Notes: generated by a model not told the origin, from the sequence alone. A stretch of 64,000 bases of DNA from JAWLBM01 sp041687675 (GCA_041687675.1 JAWLBM010000019.1:1-64000), one strand, 5' to 3'. Shown: positions 35,345 to 43,555, counted from the first letter of the stretch. Numbers and translations are program-made.

Positions 35345-36925
35345 ATGGCCGTCTCGGACGCTGAAAAGGCCGTCGACTACGCCCTGGCCATGGTGATGGA
35401 GCCGGCCACCGCCGGCGACTGGCTGGTGGTCCTGCCGGTGGCCGTGCCGATGCTGGCCGGGGCCGTGCTGGTGATCCTGCGCCACTTCATGCGCTGGCAC
35501 GCCGCCATCGCCGGAAGCGGCCTCGCCGTGCTGCTGATCGTCGACGTGCTGCTGCTGCAGCGGGTGCTGGCGGGCGGGCCACAGGTGATGATGATGGGCG
35601 GCTGGCTGCCGCCCTTCGGCATCGCCTTCGAGGCGGACCTGCTGGGCACCACGCTCGCCTGCACCTCCGCCCTCGTCGCCTTCGCGATCTCGCTGCAGGC
35701 GGCGCGGCAGGTCAACACCCACGAGCGGCGCTATGGCTACTATCCGTTCCTGATGCTGCTGATGGCCGGCGTCCACGGCGCCTTTCTCACCGGCGACCTC
35801 TTCAACCTCTACGTCTGGTTCGAGGTGCTGCTGATCTCCTCCTTCGGGCTGCTGGTGCTCGGCTCGGAGGACCGGCAGATCGACGCGACGGTGAAGTACG
35901 GCATCCTCAACCTGCTCGCCACCACCCTGTTCCTGATCGGGACCGGCCTCCTCTATGGCACCCTCGGCACGCTCAACATGGCCGACATCGCCGTCAAGGC
36001 GCGCGATCCCGAGGTCCAGGGGCCGCTGATCACCCTGTCGGCGCTGTTCCTGCTCGCCTTCTCGATGAAGGCGGCGGCCTTTCCGCTGAACTTCTGGCTG
36101 CCCGCCTCCTACCACGCGCCCGGGCCGGGGGTGTCGGCCCTGTTCGCCGGCCTCCTCACCAAGGTGGGCGTCTACTCGCTGATCAAGGTGCTGGTGCTGC
36201 TGCTCGGGCCGCAGTCGGCGAACCTCTCGGCGGTGGTCGCCTGGATGGCCGGGCTCACCATGGTGGTCGGCGCGCTCGGCGCGCTCGCCCAGTCCGAGAT
36301 GCGCCGGCTGCTCAACTGGCTGGTGATCGCCGGCATCGGCAACATGATGATCGGGGTCGCCCTGCAGGACGAACTCTCGCTCGCCGGATCGATCTTCTAC
36401 GCCGTGCACTCGATGCTGGTGATGGCGGCGCTCTACCTCGCCGCCGGGCTGATCGAGGACATGACCGGCTCGGGTGACCTTCGACGGGTCGGCGGGGTGT
36501 GGGTCCGGCATGCAGGCTTCGGAACGCTGGTGCTGGTGCTGGTGCTCGCCGTCGGCGGCCTGCCGCCCTTCTCCGGCTTCTGGCCGAAGGCGGTGCTGGT
36601 GGACGCCACGCTCGCCGCTGGTGCGCCCTGGCTGGCGGCCGCCGTGCTCGTCTCCGGCTTCCTCACCACCCTCGCCGGCGGGCGCATGTTCATCTATGCC
36701 GTCTGGCGCGGCGGTCCGGAGGGGACGCCCGACGGAACCGTCGATCCGGCGGCGGCCGCGGTCGCGCCCGACGCCTCGCGGTTCCTGCCGGTGATGCTGC
36801 TGACCGCGGCGGTGGTGGCGGTCGGCCTCTGGCCGGCACCGGTCTACGACCTCTCGCTCGGCGCGGCGGCGGGCCTCATCGACCCGACCGGCTACATCGA
36901 CGCCATCTTCGGAGAGCGGCCATGA
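35345..36925 (+). CDS. mrpD: Mrp antiporter subunit D
   Basis: A 526-residue NuoM/NuoN-like channel subunit with about fourteen helices. Core elements are GDLFNLYVWFEVLLISSFGLL, the Lys-bearing KAAAFPLNFWLPASYHAPGPGVSALFAGLLTKVGVYSL, and VGGLPPFSGFWPKAVLVDA. The conserved Glu and Lys of the proton path are therefore present. The first 20 residues before the first helix are longer than in many homologues, so an ATG at 35393 or 35399 could also be used; I keep 35345. The TGA overlaps the mrpE start (ATGA). Confidence 0.93.
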   Translation: MAVSDAEKAVDYALAMVMEPATAGDWLVVLPVAVPMLAGAVLVILRHFMRWHAAIAGSGLAVLLIVDVLLLQRVLAGGPQVMMMGGWLPPFGIAFEADLLGTTLACTSALVAFAISLQAARQVNTHERRYGYYPFLMLLMAGVHGAFLTGDLFNLYVWFEVLLISSFGLLVLGSEDRQIDATVKYGILNLLATTLFLIGTGLLYGTLGTLNMADIAVKARDPEVQGPLITLSALFLLAFSMKAAAFPLNFWLPASYHAPGPGVSALFAGLLTKVGVYSLIKVLVLLLGPQSANLSAVVAWMAGLTMVVGALGALAQSEMRRLLNWLVIAGIGNMMIGVALQDELSLAGSIFYAVHSMLVMAALYLAAGLIEDMTGSGDLRRVGGVWVRHAGFGTLVLVLVLAVGGLPPFSGFWPKAVLVDATLAAGAPWLAAAVLVSGFLTTLAGGRMFIYAVWRGGPEGTPDGTVDPAAAAVAPDASRFLPVMLLTAAVVAVGLWPAPVYDLSLGAAAGLIDPTGYIDAIFGERP

Positions 36926-37395
36926 GCGGGCGCATCGTCATCCTCCTCATCTACGTCGCCATGTGGGCGGGCGTGACGGGTTCGGTCGCTCCGCTGAACC
37001 TCCTGTTCGGGCTCGCGCTCGGGCTGCTGGCGCTCTGGCTCGTCCGCGACCCCTCCGACTCCGGGCCGCGGGTGCATCCCCTGCTGGTGCTCCAACTCGC
37101 CGGGGTTTTCATCATCGAGCTCCTGAAATCCGGCATCCGCGTCGCCCGGATCGTGGTGCGCCCCGACATGAAGCTGCGGCCGGCGGTGATCGCCTATCCG
37201 CTCACCGTGACGCGGGACTTCGAGATCACCATTTTGGCCAGCCTCATCACCCTGACGCCCGGCACGCTCTCGGTCGACGTGTCGCGCGACGGGGGGACGC
37301 TCTACATCCACTGCGTGGACGTGGACGACTACGACGCCGTAATCGCCGATATCCGCGACACCTTCGAGTCCCTGATCAGGAGGGCGTTCAATTGA
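36922..37395 (+). CDS. mrpE: Mrp antiporter subunit E
   Basis: A 157-residue subunit beginning at ATG 36922 inside the mrpD stop. It has N-terminal helices (IVILLIYVAMWAGVTGSVAPLNLLFGLALG) and the MnhE signature in the C-terminal half: TILASLITLTPGTLSVDVSRDGGTLYIHCVD. MrpE has no complex I counterpart and is needed for full antiport activity in Bacillus. Its TGA overlaps the unusual TTG start of mrpF. Confidence 0.92.
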   Translation: MSGRIVILLIYVAMWAGVTGSVAPLNLLFGLALGLLALWLVRDPSDSGPRVHPLLVLQLAGVFIIELLKSGIRVARIVVRPDMKLRPAVIAYPLTVTRDFEITILASLITLTPGTLSVDVSRDGGTLYIHCVDVDDYDAVIADIRDTFESLIRRAFN

Positions 37396-37739
37396 GTACC
37401 TCCGACCTGCTGCTGCTTGCGGCGAACATCGCGCTGGTCGCCCTCTCGGGGGCGCTGCTGATGGTCGCCTGGCGGATCATCGTCGGCCCGACCCTGCCCG
37501 ACCGGATCGTGGCGCTCGACCTTCTGGTCGGCATCGTGATCGGCCTCATCGCGGTGGTGGCGGTCCGCAGCGGCTACGAATCCTTTCTGGACGTGGCGAT
37601 CGCCCTCGGCCTCGTCGGCTTCCTCGCCACCGTCGCCTTCGCCCGCTTCGTGCTGCGCCGGGGCCAGTCCGGCGACGCGCCGAGCACGCTGCCCCACCAC
37701 GACCCGGACCGCGGCGCCGGCCGCGGAGCGCGCCGATGA
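37392..37739 (+). CDS. mrpF: Mrp antiporter subunit F
   Basis: A 115-residue three-helix subunit. The only start giving an intact first helix is TTG 37392, which overlaps the mrpE TGA (TTGA). Family features are RIIVGPTLPDRIVALDLLVGI and the last helix FLDVAIALGLVGFLATVAFARF. The tail (from about residue 98) is longer and more charged than usual. The stop overlaps the mrpG ATG. Confidence 0.92.
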   Translation: MSTSDLLLLAANIALVALSGALLMVAWRIIVGPTLPDRIVALDLLVGIVIGLIAVVAVRSGYESFLDVAIALGLVGFLATVAFARFVLRRGQSGDAPSTLPHHDPDRGAGRGARR

Positions 37740-38119
37740 TCGACAGCATCCTCGACCTGCTCGGCGCCGCCTCGCTCCTCGTCGGCGCCGCCTTCGGGGT
37801 GGTCGGAGCCCTCGGCGTGCTGCGCTTTCCGGACGTCTACACGCGCACGCATGCGGCCAGCAAGGCCGGGACCCTCGGGTCCGGCTTCTGCCTGCTCGCG
37901 GTGGCGCTGGGGACCGAGTCGATCGATGTGGCCACCCGTGCGGCGGTCGCGATCATCTTCTTCATGCTGACGGCCCCGGTCTCCGCCCACCTCCTCGCCC
38001 GCGCCGCCTTCCGGGCCGGATATCCGTCCGACTGTGCCGAGAACGCCTACCTCGCCGAAGTGGAGCGGCAGAGTGCAGCCGATGAGGCCGAACGCGCGGA
38101 AGATGTGACGGCTCGGTGA
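37736..38119 (+). CDS. mrpG: Mrp antiporter subunit G
   Basis: A 127-residue last subunit of the complex, starting at ATG 37736 in the mrpF stop. It shows GVVGALGVLRFPDVYTRTHAASKAGTLG and the final helix AVAIIFFMLTAPVSAHLLARAA, both typical of MnhG/MrpG. An acidic tail of about 25 residues (ENAYLAEVERQSAADEAERAED) extends beyond the usual end. A GC-rich 8-bp hairpin follows at 38132-38155. Confidence 0.92.
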   Translation: MIDSILDLLGAASLLVGAAFGVVGALGVLRFPDVYTRTHAASKAGTLGSGFCLLAVALGTESIDVATRAAVAIIFFMLTAPVSAHLLARAAFRAGYPSDCAENAYLAEVERQSAADEAERAEDVTAR

Positions 38120-38436
38120 TTCGTCCTCCACCCGGCCGGCGGGCAATCCGGCCGGACCGCCGTCCACTAATCTGCCGCCCAATTCGGGAAACATTCTTGG
38201 ACCGGCCCGGATACGGGGAAAATCAAGTTCTCTGGCTGCGATGATTCCTGCATTTGCCTCGGCAGATCACGACGGCGCTTGTAATCCGATCGGATCGGCG
38301 GTATTGGGAAGAAATAGCTTGTCTCAACCTGTTTGGCCCCGAGTGCGCTGCCAGACTTTTGCCTGAACGGATCCGCACCGGTTGCACGACTGGCCTCAAT
38401 CCCATGCTGAATCCAAAAAACGGGACTGACACCGAC
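38120..38436. other. 317-bp intergenic region mrpG-mucR
   Basis: A hairpin made of CCGGCCGG (38132-38139) and CCGGCCGG (38148-38155) may mark the end of the mrp transcript, although no T-run follows. From about 38185 to 38420 the sequence is clearly AT-richer than its surroundings, with runs such as GGGGAAAATCAAG and GAAGAAATAGC. Ros/MucR proteins bind AT-rich, loosely conserved DNA and usually repress their own gene, so this stretch is the likely promoter and autoregulatory region. No gene is credible in it. Confidence 0.4.
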
Positions 38437-38853
38437 ATGAACGACATGGACGACAACACCACGGTAATCGACCTCGCGGCCCACATCGTCGCGGCCTACG
38501 TCGGTAACAACACCGTTGCACCGGGCGATCTGCCCAACCTGATCTTCGAGGTGGTCGGTGCGCTGAACCGCGTCCAGGGCGGTCCCGTCGAGGCGGAGCC
38601 GGAGCCGGCCAAGCCGGCCGTTCCGGTCAAGAAATCCGTCACGCCGGACTACATCATCTGCCTCGAGGACGGCAAGAAGTTCAAGTCGCTGAAGCGGCAC
38701 CTGCGCACCCACTACAACATGTCGCCGGAAGAGTACCGCGAGAAGTGGAACCTGCCGGCCGACTATCCGATGGTTGCGCCGAACTACGCCCAGGCCCGCT
38801 CCGAGCTTGCCAAGAAGATGGGCCTCGGCCAGCAGCGTCGCCGGTCGCGCTGA
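38437..38853 (+). CDS. mucR: Ros/MucR family transcriptional regulator
   Basis: A 138-residue zinc-finger regulator of the Ros/MucR family. The N-terminal part (VIDLAAHIVAAYVGNNTVAPGDLPNLI) is the oligomerisation region typical of MucR. The C-terminal prokaryotic zinc finger reads ICLEDGKKFKSLKRHLRTHYNMSPEEYREKWNLP and ends in DYPMVAPNYAQARSELAKKMGLG. The first zinc ligand Cys and the two His of HLRTHY are present. In Rhizobiales MucR is a global H-NS-like silencer of surface polysaccharide, motility and cell-cycle genes. I start it at ATG 38437; an in-frame ATG at 38404 would add 11 residues. Neither has a strong ribosome site. A good terminator follows. Confidence 0.93.
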   Translation: MNDMDDNTTVIDLAAHIVAAYVGNNTVAPGDLPNLIFEVVGALNRVQGGPVEAEPEPAKPAVPVKKSVTPDYIICLEDGKKFKSLKRHLRTHYNMSPEEYREKWNLPADYPMVAPNYAQARSELAKKMGLGQQRRRSR

Positions 38854-38872
38854 GCCGCCGGAAGTCTAAGGG

Positions 38873-38905
38873 AAGGGGCGTCGTCCACGGGGCGGCGCCC
38901 CTTTT
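38873..38905 (+). terminator. Rho-independent terminator of mucR
   Basis: AAGGGGCG (38873-38880) pairs with CGCCCCTT (38896-38903), with further pairing inside the loop, and the stem runs into TTTT. It lies 20 bp after the mucR stop. Confidence 0.75.
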
Positions 38906-39107
38906 CCATGCGCGGACCTCCCGCCGACGGGCGGTCCGGGGCCCGGCCGATGTCCGCGCGGCCGCAAGGGCCCGTGCTGCGGCAGGCGGAGCGGGCGACC
39001 TCTGGGTGACGTCGCGCCCGGCCGGGTGGCGGCTGATCCGCCCTGCGAGGTCATCCGGCGGACGGCGGGCTACGTAGAGGTCGGGAACAGCCCACGGAGG
39101 TTCCCTG

Positions 39108-39620
39108 ATGCCGCTCACCCGCCGCGCCTTCACCGGTCTTGCCGCCGGCGTCCTCGCCCTGCCGTTTCCGGCCGGCGCCGCCTCGCCGGGGCTCCGCCTC
39201 GAGCGATTCTTCCTCGGTCGCACGACGGGCCGTGGGCGCTTCGTCTCCGACCTCGCCGGCGTCGACCGGGAGTTCGACGTGGCGGCCCACGGTCGCATGG
39301 ACGGGGCCGACCTGATCCTCGTCGAGGAGATCACCTACGACGACGGCGTCCGCGACACCGCGGCCTGGCGCTTCGCCCCCTCCGGCAGCGGCTACACCGG
39401 CCGGCGCACCGGCGTCGAGACGCTGGTGCCGGTGCGGGTGGAGGACGGTGTCGTCCGCATGTCCTACGTGGCCGAGGTGCCCGGCGCGGACGGCGCTCCG
39501 GTGCGCCTGCGCTTCGACGACGTCCTCGTCCAGACCGACGCCTCCACGGTGGTGAACACCGCCGACGTGAGCATCGCCGGGGTCCGCGTCGGGACCGTCG
39601 AGGTGACCTTCCGCCGCTGA
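39108..39620 (+). CDS. DUF3833-like exported protein
   Basis: A 170-residue protein with an N-terminal signal (MPLTRRAFTGLAAGVLALPFPAGA) that carries a twin arginine, so it is exported, possibly by Tat. The mature part begins LRLERFFLGRTTGRGRF and continues with VDREFDVAAHGRMDGADLILVEEITYDDG and VRLRFDDVLVQ, the pattern of the DUF3833 family of periplasmic or lipoprotein beta-barrel-like proteins of unknown function. Start ATG 39108 has GGAGG eight bases upstream. It is followed by an unusually repeat-rich gap and the DUF1127 gene on the same strand. Confidence 0.75.
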   Translation: MPLTRRAFTGLAAGVLALPFPAGAASPGLRLERFFLGRTTGRGRFVSDLAGVDREFDVAAHGRMDGADLILVEEITYDDGVRDTAAWRFAPSGSGYTGRRTGVETLVPVRVEDGVVRMSYVAEVPGADGAPVRLRFDDVLVQTDASTVVNTADVSIAGVRVGTVEVTFRR

Positions 39621-39629
39621 CCCCTGTTG

Positions 39630-39672
39630 CGCTGCACAAGATATGCACGCACTGCACAACAGGCGTGCAGCG
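39630..39672. repeat. TGCA-rich repeat cluster: exact 20-bp spaced direct repeat inside an inverted repeat
   Basis: CTGCACAA occurs at 39632-39639 and again at 39652-39659, exactly 20 bp (two helical turns) apart. CGCTGCAC (39630-39637) and GTGCAGCG (39665-39672) form a perfect 8-bp inverted repeat around them. TGCA appears four times in 37 bp. This lies 10 bp after the DUF3833 stop and about 110-150 bp before the DUF1127 gene. The spacing suggests cooperative protein binding on one face of the DNA; there is no T-run to support a terminator. Confidence 0.5.
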
Positions 39673-39712
39673 GATGCCCTAACCGGAGGCGACGGGATCA
39701 TCTACATGGATG

Positions 39713-39728
39713 TTGTCCGATTGGACAA
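39713..39728. promoter_or_regulatory. Operator-like palindrome in front of the DUF1127 gene
   Basis: TTGTCC (39713-39718) and GGACAA (39723-39728) are perfect reverse complements around GATT, followed by AAAAA. It is 54 bp upstream of the DUF1127 start. It may be an operator or a leader hairpin. Confidence 0.4.
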
Positions 39729-39781
39729 AAAACCGCCCGGCGGATCCGGGCGGCCCGATCGGGGAAGCCTGGAGAGAGAAG

Positions 39782-39931
39782 ATGATCAGCCTGATTGCCC
39801 AGCGCGTGAAGGCCTACCGCAACTACCGTTCGGTCGTCGGCCAGCTGTCGCGGATGACGTCGCACGAACTCGACGACATCGGCCTCACCCGCGCCGACAT
39901 CGAGCGCGTCGCCCGCGGCGCCGCCCGCTGA
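39782..39931 (+). CDS. DUF1127 small protein
   Basis: A 49-residue basic protein starting at ATG 39782 behind GGAGAGAGAAG. The DUF1127 core is complete: YRNYRSVVGQLSRMTSHELDDIGLTRADIERVARG. Small DUF1127 proteins of alphaproteobacteria bind RNA or influence phosphate and carbon metabolism and stress responses; which role applies here is open. A strong terminator follows 47 bp after the stop, so it is the end of its transcript. Confidence 0.93.
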   Translation: MISLIAQRVKAYRNYRSVVGQLSRMTSHELDDIGLTRADIERVARGAAR

Positions 39932-39977
39932 ACAGAACGCCGACGCCCGCCGCTATCCCGCGGCCCGCGCCCTGACG

Positions 39978-40006
39978 AGCCCCGCCCCGGCGGGGCTTTG
40001 TCGTTT
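39978..40006 (+). terminator. Rho-independent terminator after the DUF1127 gene
   Basis: AGCCCCGCC (39978-39986) pairs with GGCGGGGCT (39989-39997) around two C bases, followed by TTGTCGTTT. Confidence 0.8.
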
Positions 40007-40208
40007 CTGCGAGAGCCTCGCCGAAGTCTGGCGGGTGGAGGCGGTCACCGGCCCCCCGACGGAGCGGCGAGGGCGCCGGCGGCCGAGGCATCCGGCCCGG
40101 TTGGCGGTTCGGGCGAAGGCGCGCCCATGGGCCCGGGCAGCCCCACGACCCGTCCGGTGCGTCCCGCCGCCCTTTACCGACGATCCCCGGCCGGGCTATG
40201 CCGCTTGC

Positions 40209-41438
40209 ATGACACCGCCCGCCGACGATCCGCGCCGCTTCCGCCAGAGCCCCGCCGACCCCGCCTTCGTCCAGGATCCCTATCCCGCCTACGACCGGAT
40301 GCGCGCGATCGGCCCGGCGGTCTACTGGGAGGACTACGGCTTCTGGTGCCTTGCGGGATTCGACGCGGTGAACGCGCTGCTGCGCGACCGCCGCTTCGGC
40401 CGGGACGTGCTGCACGTCACCACCCGCGAGGCGCTCGGCTGGCCGGAGATCCCGCCGCACCTGAAGCCCTTCTACGACGTCGAGGCGCACTCGCTGCTCG
40501 AACTCGAGCCGCCGGCGCACACGCGCCTGCGCACGCTCGTCAACCGGGCCTTCGTCTCCCGCGCGATCGAGCGGCTGCGCCCGAGGGTGACGGCGCTCGC
40601 CCACGGCCTCGTCGACCGTTTCGAGGCGGACGGCCGGGTGGACCTGCTGCCCGCCTTCGCGACGCCGATCCCGGTGATCGTGATCGCCGAGCTCCTCGGG
40701 GTGCCGGTGGAGATGGCCGACCGGCTGCTCGACTGGTCGCATCGCATGGTCGCCATGTACCAGTTCAACCGCACGCGGGCTGTGGAGGACGACGCCGTGG
40801 CGGCGACCGAATCCTTCGTCGCCTTCATGCGCTCCCATGTGGACGCCCGCCGCTCGGACCCGCGCGATGACCTGATCAGCCACCTGATCGCGGCGGAGGA
40901 GAAGGGCGAAAAGCTCTCCACCGACGAGCTGATCACCACCTGCATCCTGCTGCTCAACGCCGGCCACGAGGCGACCGTGCACGCGATCGGCAACGGGGTG
41001 AAGGCGCTGCTCGAGGCCGGCGTCGACCCGGCGACCGCCTTCGCCACCCCCGCGGCGACGGAGCGCACCGTGGAGGAGCTGATCCGCTTCGACGCGCCGC
41101 TGCACCTCTTCACCCGCTACGCCCTCGAGGACGTCGAGGTGCACGGGGTGCGGCTGAAGCTCGGCGACCGGATCGGCCTCCTCCTCGGCGCGGCCAACCG
41201 CGACGGCGCGCGTTTCACCGACCCGCACCGGCTCGACATCGGCCGTGCGGACGTCGCCAGCGTCTCCTTCGGCGCCGGCATCCATTTCTGCATCGGCGCG
41301 CCGCTCGCGCGGCTCGAGCTGCAGTGCGCCCTGCCGGCACTGTTCGAGCGCCTGCCGAGGCTGCGGCTGGACGCGCGGCCGGCCTATGCCGACCGCTACC
41401 ACTTCCGCGGGCTGGAGGCCCTGCCGGTCGCCTGTTGA
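40209..41438 (+). CDS. Cytochrome P450
   Basis: A 409-residue soluble bacterial P450. The heme-binding loop is FGAGIHFCIGAPLAR with the thiolate ligand C361. The I-helix oxygen-activation motif is NAGHEATV (the usual acid-alcohol pair appears as E and T), and the K-helix ExxR is EELIR. HTRLRTLVNRAF and DLISHLIAAEEKGEKLS are typical of CYP107-like class I enzymes, which need a ferredoxin and reductase. Neither is adjacent, so the electron donor is elsewhere. The substrate is unknown. Start ATG 40209 is chosen because the family N-terminus (FVQDPYPAYDRMRAIGP) begins shortly after it; its ribosome site is poor. It converges on psuG. Confidence 0.92.
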   Translation: MTPPADDPRRFRQSPADPAFVQDPYPAYDRMRAIGPAVYWEDYGFWCLAGFDAVNALLRDRRFGRDVLHVTTREALGWPEIPPHLKPFYDVEAHSLLELEPPAHTRLRTLVNRAFVSRAIERLRPRVTALAHGLVDRFEADGRVDLLPAFATPIPVIVIAELLGVPVEMADRLLDWSHRMVAMYQFNRTRAVEDDAVAATESFVAFMRSHVDARRSDPRDDLISHLIAAEEKGEKLSTDELITTCILLLNAGHEATVHAIGNGVKALLEAGVDPATAFATPAATERTVEELIRFDAPLHLFTRYALEDVEVHGVRLKLGDRIGLLLGAANRDGARFTDPHRLDIGRADVASVSFGAGIHFCIGAPLARLELQCALPALFERLPRLRLDARPAYADRYHFRGLEALPVAC

Positions 41439-41589
41439 GGACGCCTTCGTCCCGACCTGGGCATCTACTCGCGGAGCCTGCTCCCGTCTGGCAGCGGTAT
41501 ATTCTCGAAAGGGCCAGCAAGTCCGCGGGGCGCCCGGCGGGCAGGTCGGACCCCGTGCCCCCGCCGCTGCGGCCGCCCCGCGTCGCTCC

Positions 41590-42504
41590 TCAACCGCGGG
41601 CCAGCGCCACCGCGATGTCGGCCGCCAGCCGCGCGTTGTTGCGCACCAGGGCGATGTTGGTCGCAAGGCTCCGCCCTCCGGTGCGCTCCAGCATCTCGGA
41701 GAGGAGGAACGGCGTCACCGCCTTGCCGACGATCCCGGCCGCCTCGGCGGCTGCGATCGAGGCAGCGATGTGGCCGGCGATCTCCTCGGCCGGGATCTCG
41801 TCGGCCTCCGGCACGGGGTTCGCGACCAGCATGCCGCCAGAGAGGCCGAGGCGCGTGCGCATCGCCATGAAGGCGGCGACGCCGCGGGCGTCGTCGATCC
41901 GGAGCGGCGCCTTCAGCCCCGAGCGGCGCGACCAGAAGGCGGGGAACTCGTCGGTGCCGAAGCCGACCACCGGCACGCCGAGGGTCTCCAGCACCTCCAG
42001 CGTCTTGGCGATGTCGAGGATCGCCTTGGCGCCGGCAGCCACCACGGTGACCGGCGTGCGGGCGAGCTCCTGCAGGTCGGCCGAGACGTCGAAGCTCTCC
42101 TCCGCGCCGCGGTGGACGCCGCCGATGCCGCCGGTGGCGAAGACCGGAATGCCGGCGAGGTCCGCCGCGATCATCGTGGCGGCGACGGTGGTCGATCCGG
42201 CGCGGCGGGTCGCGAGGGCGAAGCCGAGGTCGGCCCGCGAAAGCTTCATCACCCCCTCGGCCTTCGCCAGCGCCTCCAGCACCGGCGGCTCCAGCCCGAC
42301 GCGGATCCGCCCGTCCATCACCGCGATGGTGGCGGGAACGGCGCCGCGGGCGCGCACCTCCGCCTCCACCGCGCGGGCGGTCTCGACATTCTGCGGCCAG
42401 GGCATGCCATGGGTGACGATGGTGGATTCGAGCGCCACCAGCGGGCGTCCGGCGAGGCGGGCGGCGGCCACCTCCTCGCCCCAGGTGATCGGCAGGTCGT
42501 TCAC
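41590..42504 (-). CDS. psuG: Pseudouridine-5'-phosphate glycosidase
   Basis: A 304-residue enzyme that splits pseudouridine 5'-phosphate to uracil and ribose 5-phosphate. Family motifs are VALESTIVTHGMPWPQN, the catalytic Lys/metal region KLSRADLGFALATRRAGSTTVAATM, FATGGIGGVHRGAEESFDVSADL and VVGFGTDEFPAFW. Length is normal. It starts with GTG 42504, one base after the psuK stop, so the two are an operon giving the full pseudouridine breakdown route (kinase, then glycosidase). Confidence 0.95.
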   Translation of the reverse strand: MNDLPITWGEEVAAARLAGRPLVALESTIVTHGMPWPQNVETARAVEAEVRARGAVPATIAVMDGRIRVGLEPPVLEALAKAEGVMKLSRADLGFALATRRAGSTTVAATMIAADLAGIPVFATGGIGGVHRGAEESFDVSADLQELARTPVTVVAAGAKAILDIAKTLEVLETLGVPVVGFGTDEFPAFWSRRSGLKAPLRIDDARGVAAFMAMRTRLGLSGGMLVANPVPEADEIPAEEIAGHIAASIAAAEAAGIVGKAVTPFLLSEMLERTGGRSLATNIALVRNNARLAADIAVALARG

Positions 42505-42505
42505 G

Positions 42506-43426
42506 TCATGCTCCCGTCTCGTCTTGTTCCAGCGCTTGCAGCACGGCCGGCGGCAGCCTGTCCAGCGCCCCGGTGGAACTGAGCGCCGCGCCGGCGGCGA
42601 GGATGCCGGTCCGCGTCGCCTCCGCGAGCGGGCGGCCGCGGGCGAGCGCGGCGAGGGTGCCGGCGGTCAGCGCGTCGCCGGCCCCGGTCACGTCGGCGAC
42701 CTCCACCGGCGGCACCTCGATCGCCTCGATCCGCCCGTCCTCCAGCACCGCGAGCGGGCCGGCGCCGCCGGTCACCACCAGTCGGCGTGCGCCGCGGCGG
42801 GCGAGGGCGGCGGCGGCCTCGGAAGCGCCCCGGAAGGCTTCGCCGGCGAGCGCCGAGGCGGAGGCGAGGTTGAGGAAGCCGAGGGCGCCGGCGGAGAGGG
42901 CGGCGGCGACCCGCGGCGCCTTCGCCCGCGAGATGGCGTCGACCGCAAGGCGTGCCCCGCAGCGCCCGGCGAGGGCGTCCAGCGTCGCGGCCGGCAGGTT
43001 GGCGTCGGCGAACACCAGCCGGGCGGCGGCGAGCGGGCCGGCGAGCGCCTCCAGCGCCTCGGGCCCGATCCGGTCGTAGATCGCCATGTCGGACACCGCC
43101 GCGACGAGTTCGCCCGCCTCGTCGTGGACGGCGACATAGGCGCCGGTGGCGGCGTCCGGGTCCACAGTCACCGCGGCGGCCGCCACGCCGGCCGCGGCGA
43201 GGGCGGCGACGAGGCTCCGCCCCGCGGGGTCGTCGCCGACCCGGCTCGCCAGCGCCGTCCCGATCCCGGCGGAGGCCAGCAGCACCGCCACGTTGCGCGC
43301 GACGCCGCCGGGCCTCTCCGCCACCCGCCCGGGGCAGGAGGTCCCGGGCTCGAATCGGCCAATTGTCCGCGCCACCACGTCGCGGTGGCAGCCGCCGACG
43401 AGCAGGACCTCCGGGGCGCCGCTCAC
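42506..43426 (-). CDS. psuK: PfkB family kinase, probable pseudouridine kinase
   Basis: A 306-residue ribokinase-like sugar/nucleoside kinase. It shows the PfkB N-terminal substrate segment (VLLVGGCHRDVVART, ERPGGVARNVAVLLASAG) and the C-terminal signature DVTGAGDALTAG with the catalytic Asp. HRDV...GGVARN and the position directly before psuG identify it as the pseudouridine kinase. The chosen start is GTG 43426; the frame is open to 43519, but that extra N-terminus is unlike the family. Its start is 62 bp from the perfect SOS box shared with recA, which is transcribed the other way. Confidence 0.88.
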   Translation of the reverse strand: MSGAPEVLLVGGCHRDVVARTIGRFEPGTSCPGRVAERPGGVARNVAVLLASAGIGTALASRVGDDPAGRSLVAALAAAGVAAAAVTVDPDAATGAYVAVHDEAGELVAAVSDMAIYDRIGPEALEALAGPLAAARLVFADANLPAATLDALAGRCGARLAVDAISRAKAPRVAAALSAGALGFLNLASASALAGEAFRGASEAAAALARRGARRLVVTGGAGPLAVLEDGRIEAIEVPPVEVADVTGAGDALTAGTLAALARGRPLAEATRTGILAAGAALSSTGALDRLPPAVLQALEQDETGA

Positions 43427-43487
43427 GGCCGGCCCCGTCCGGCGAGTCGCGCCGGCGGGCCGGCTGCGGCGACTGCGAGGCGGGGCG

Positions 43488-43502
43488 GAACGTCCCGCGA
43501 AC
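43488..43502. promoter_or_regulatory. LexA (SOS) box, perfect match
   Basis: GAAC (43488-43491), seven bases, GAAC (43499-43502): the direct-repeat SOS box of alphaproteobacteria. It lies between psuK (start 43426, minus) and recA (start 43625, plus), nearer to psuK. Confidence 0.7.
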
Positions 43503-43555
43503 GCATCGCCAAAAGGCAATGTCGCTCAATCGTTTCACAGGGGACTTGCGCGATG

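Noticed and set aside
38254..38436. Longer N-terminus of mucR from 38254
   Set aside because: The extension does not resemble MucR proteins and lies in the AT-rich promoter region.
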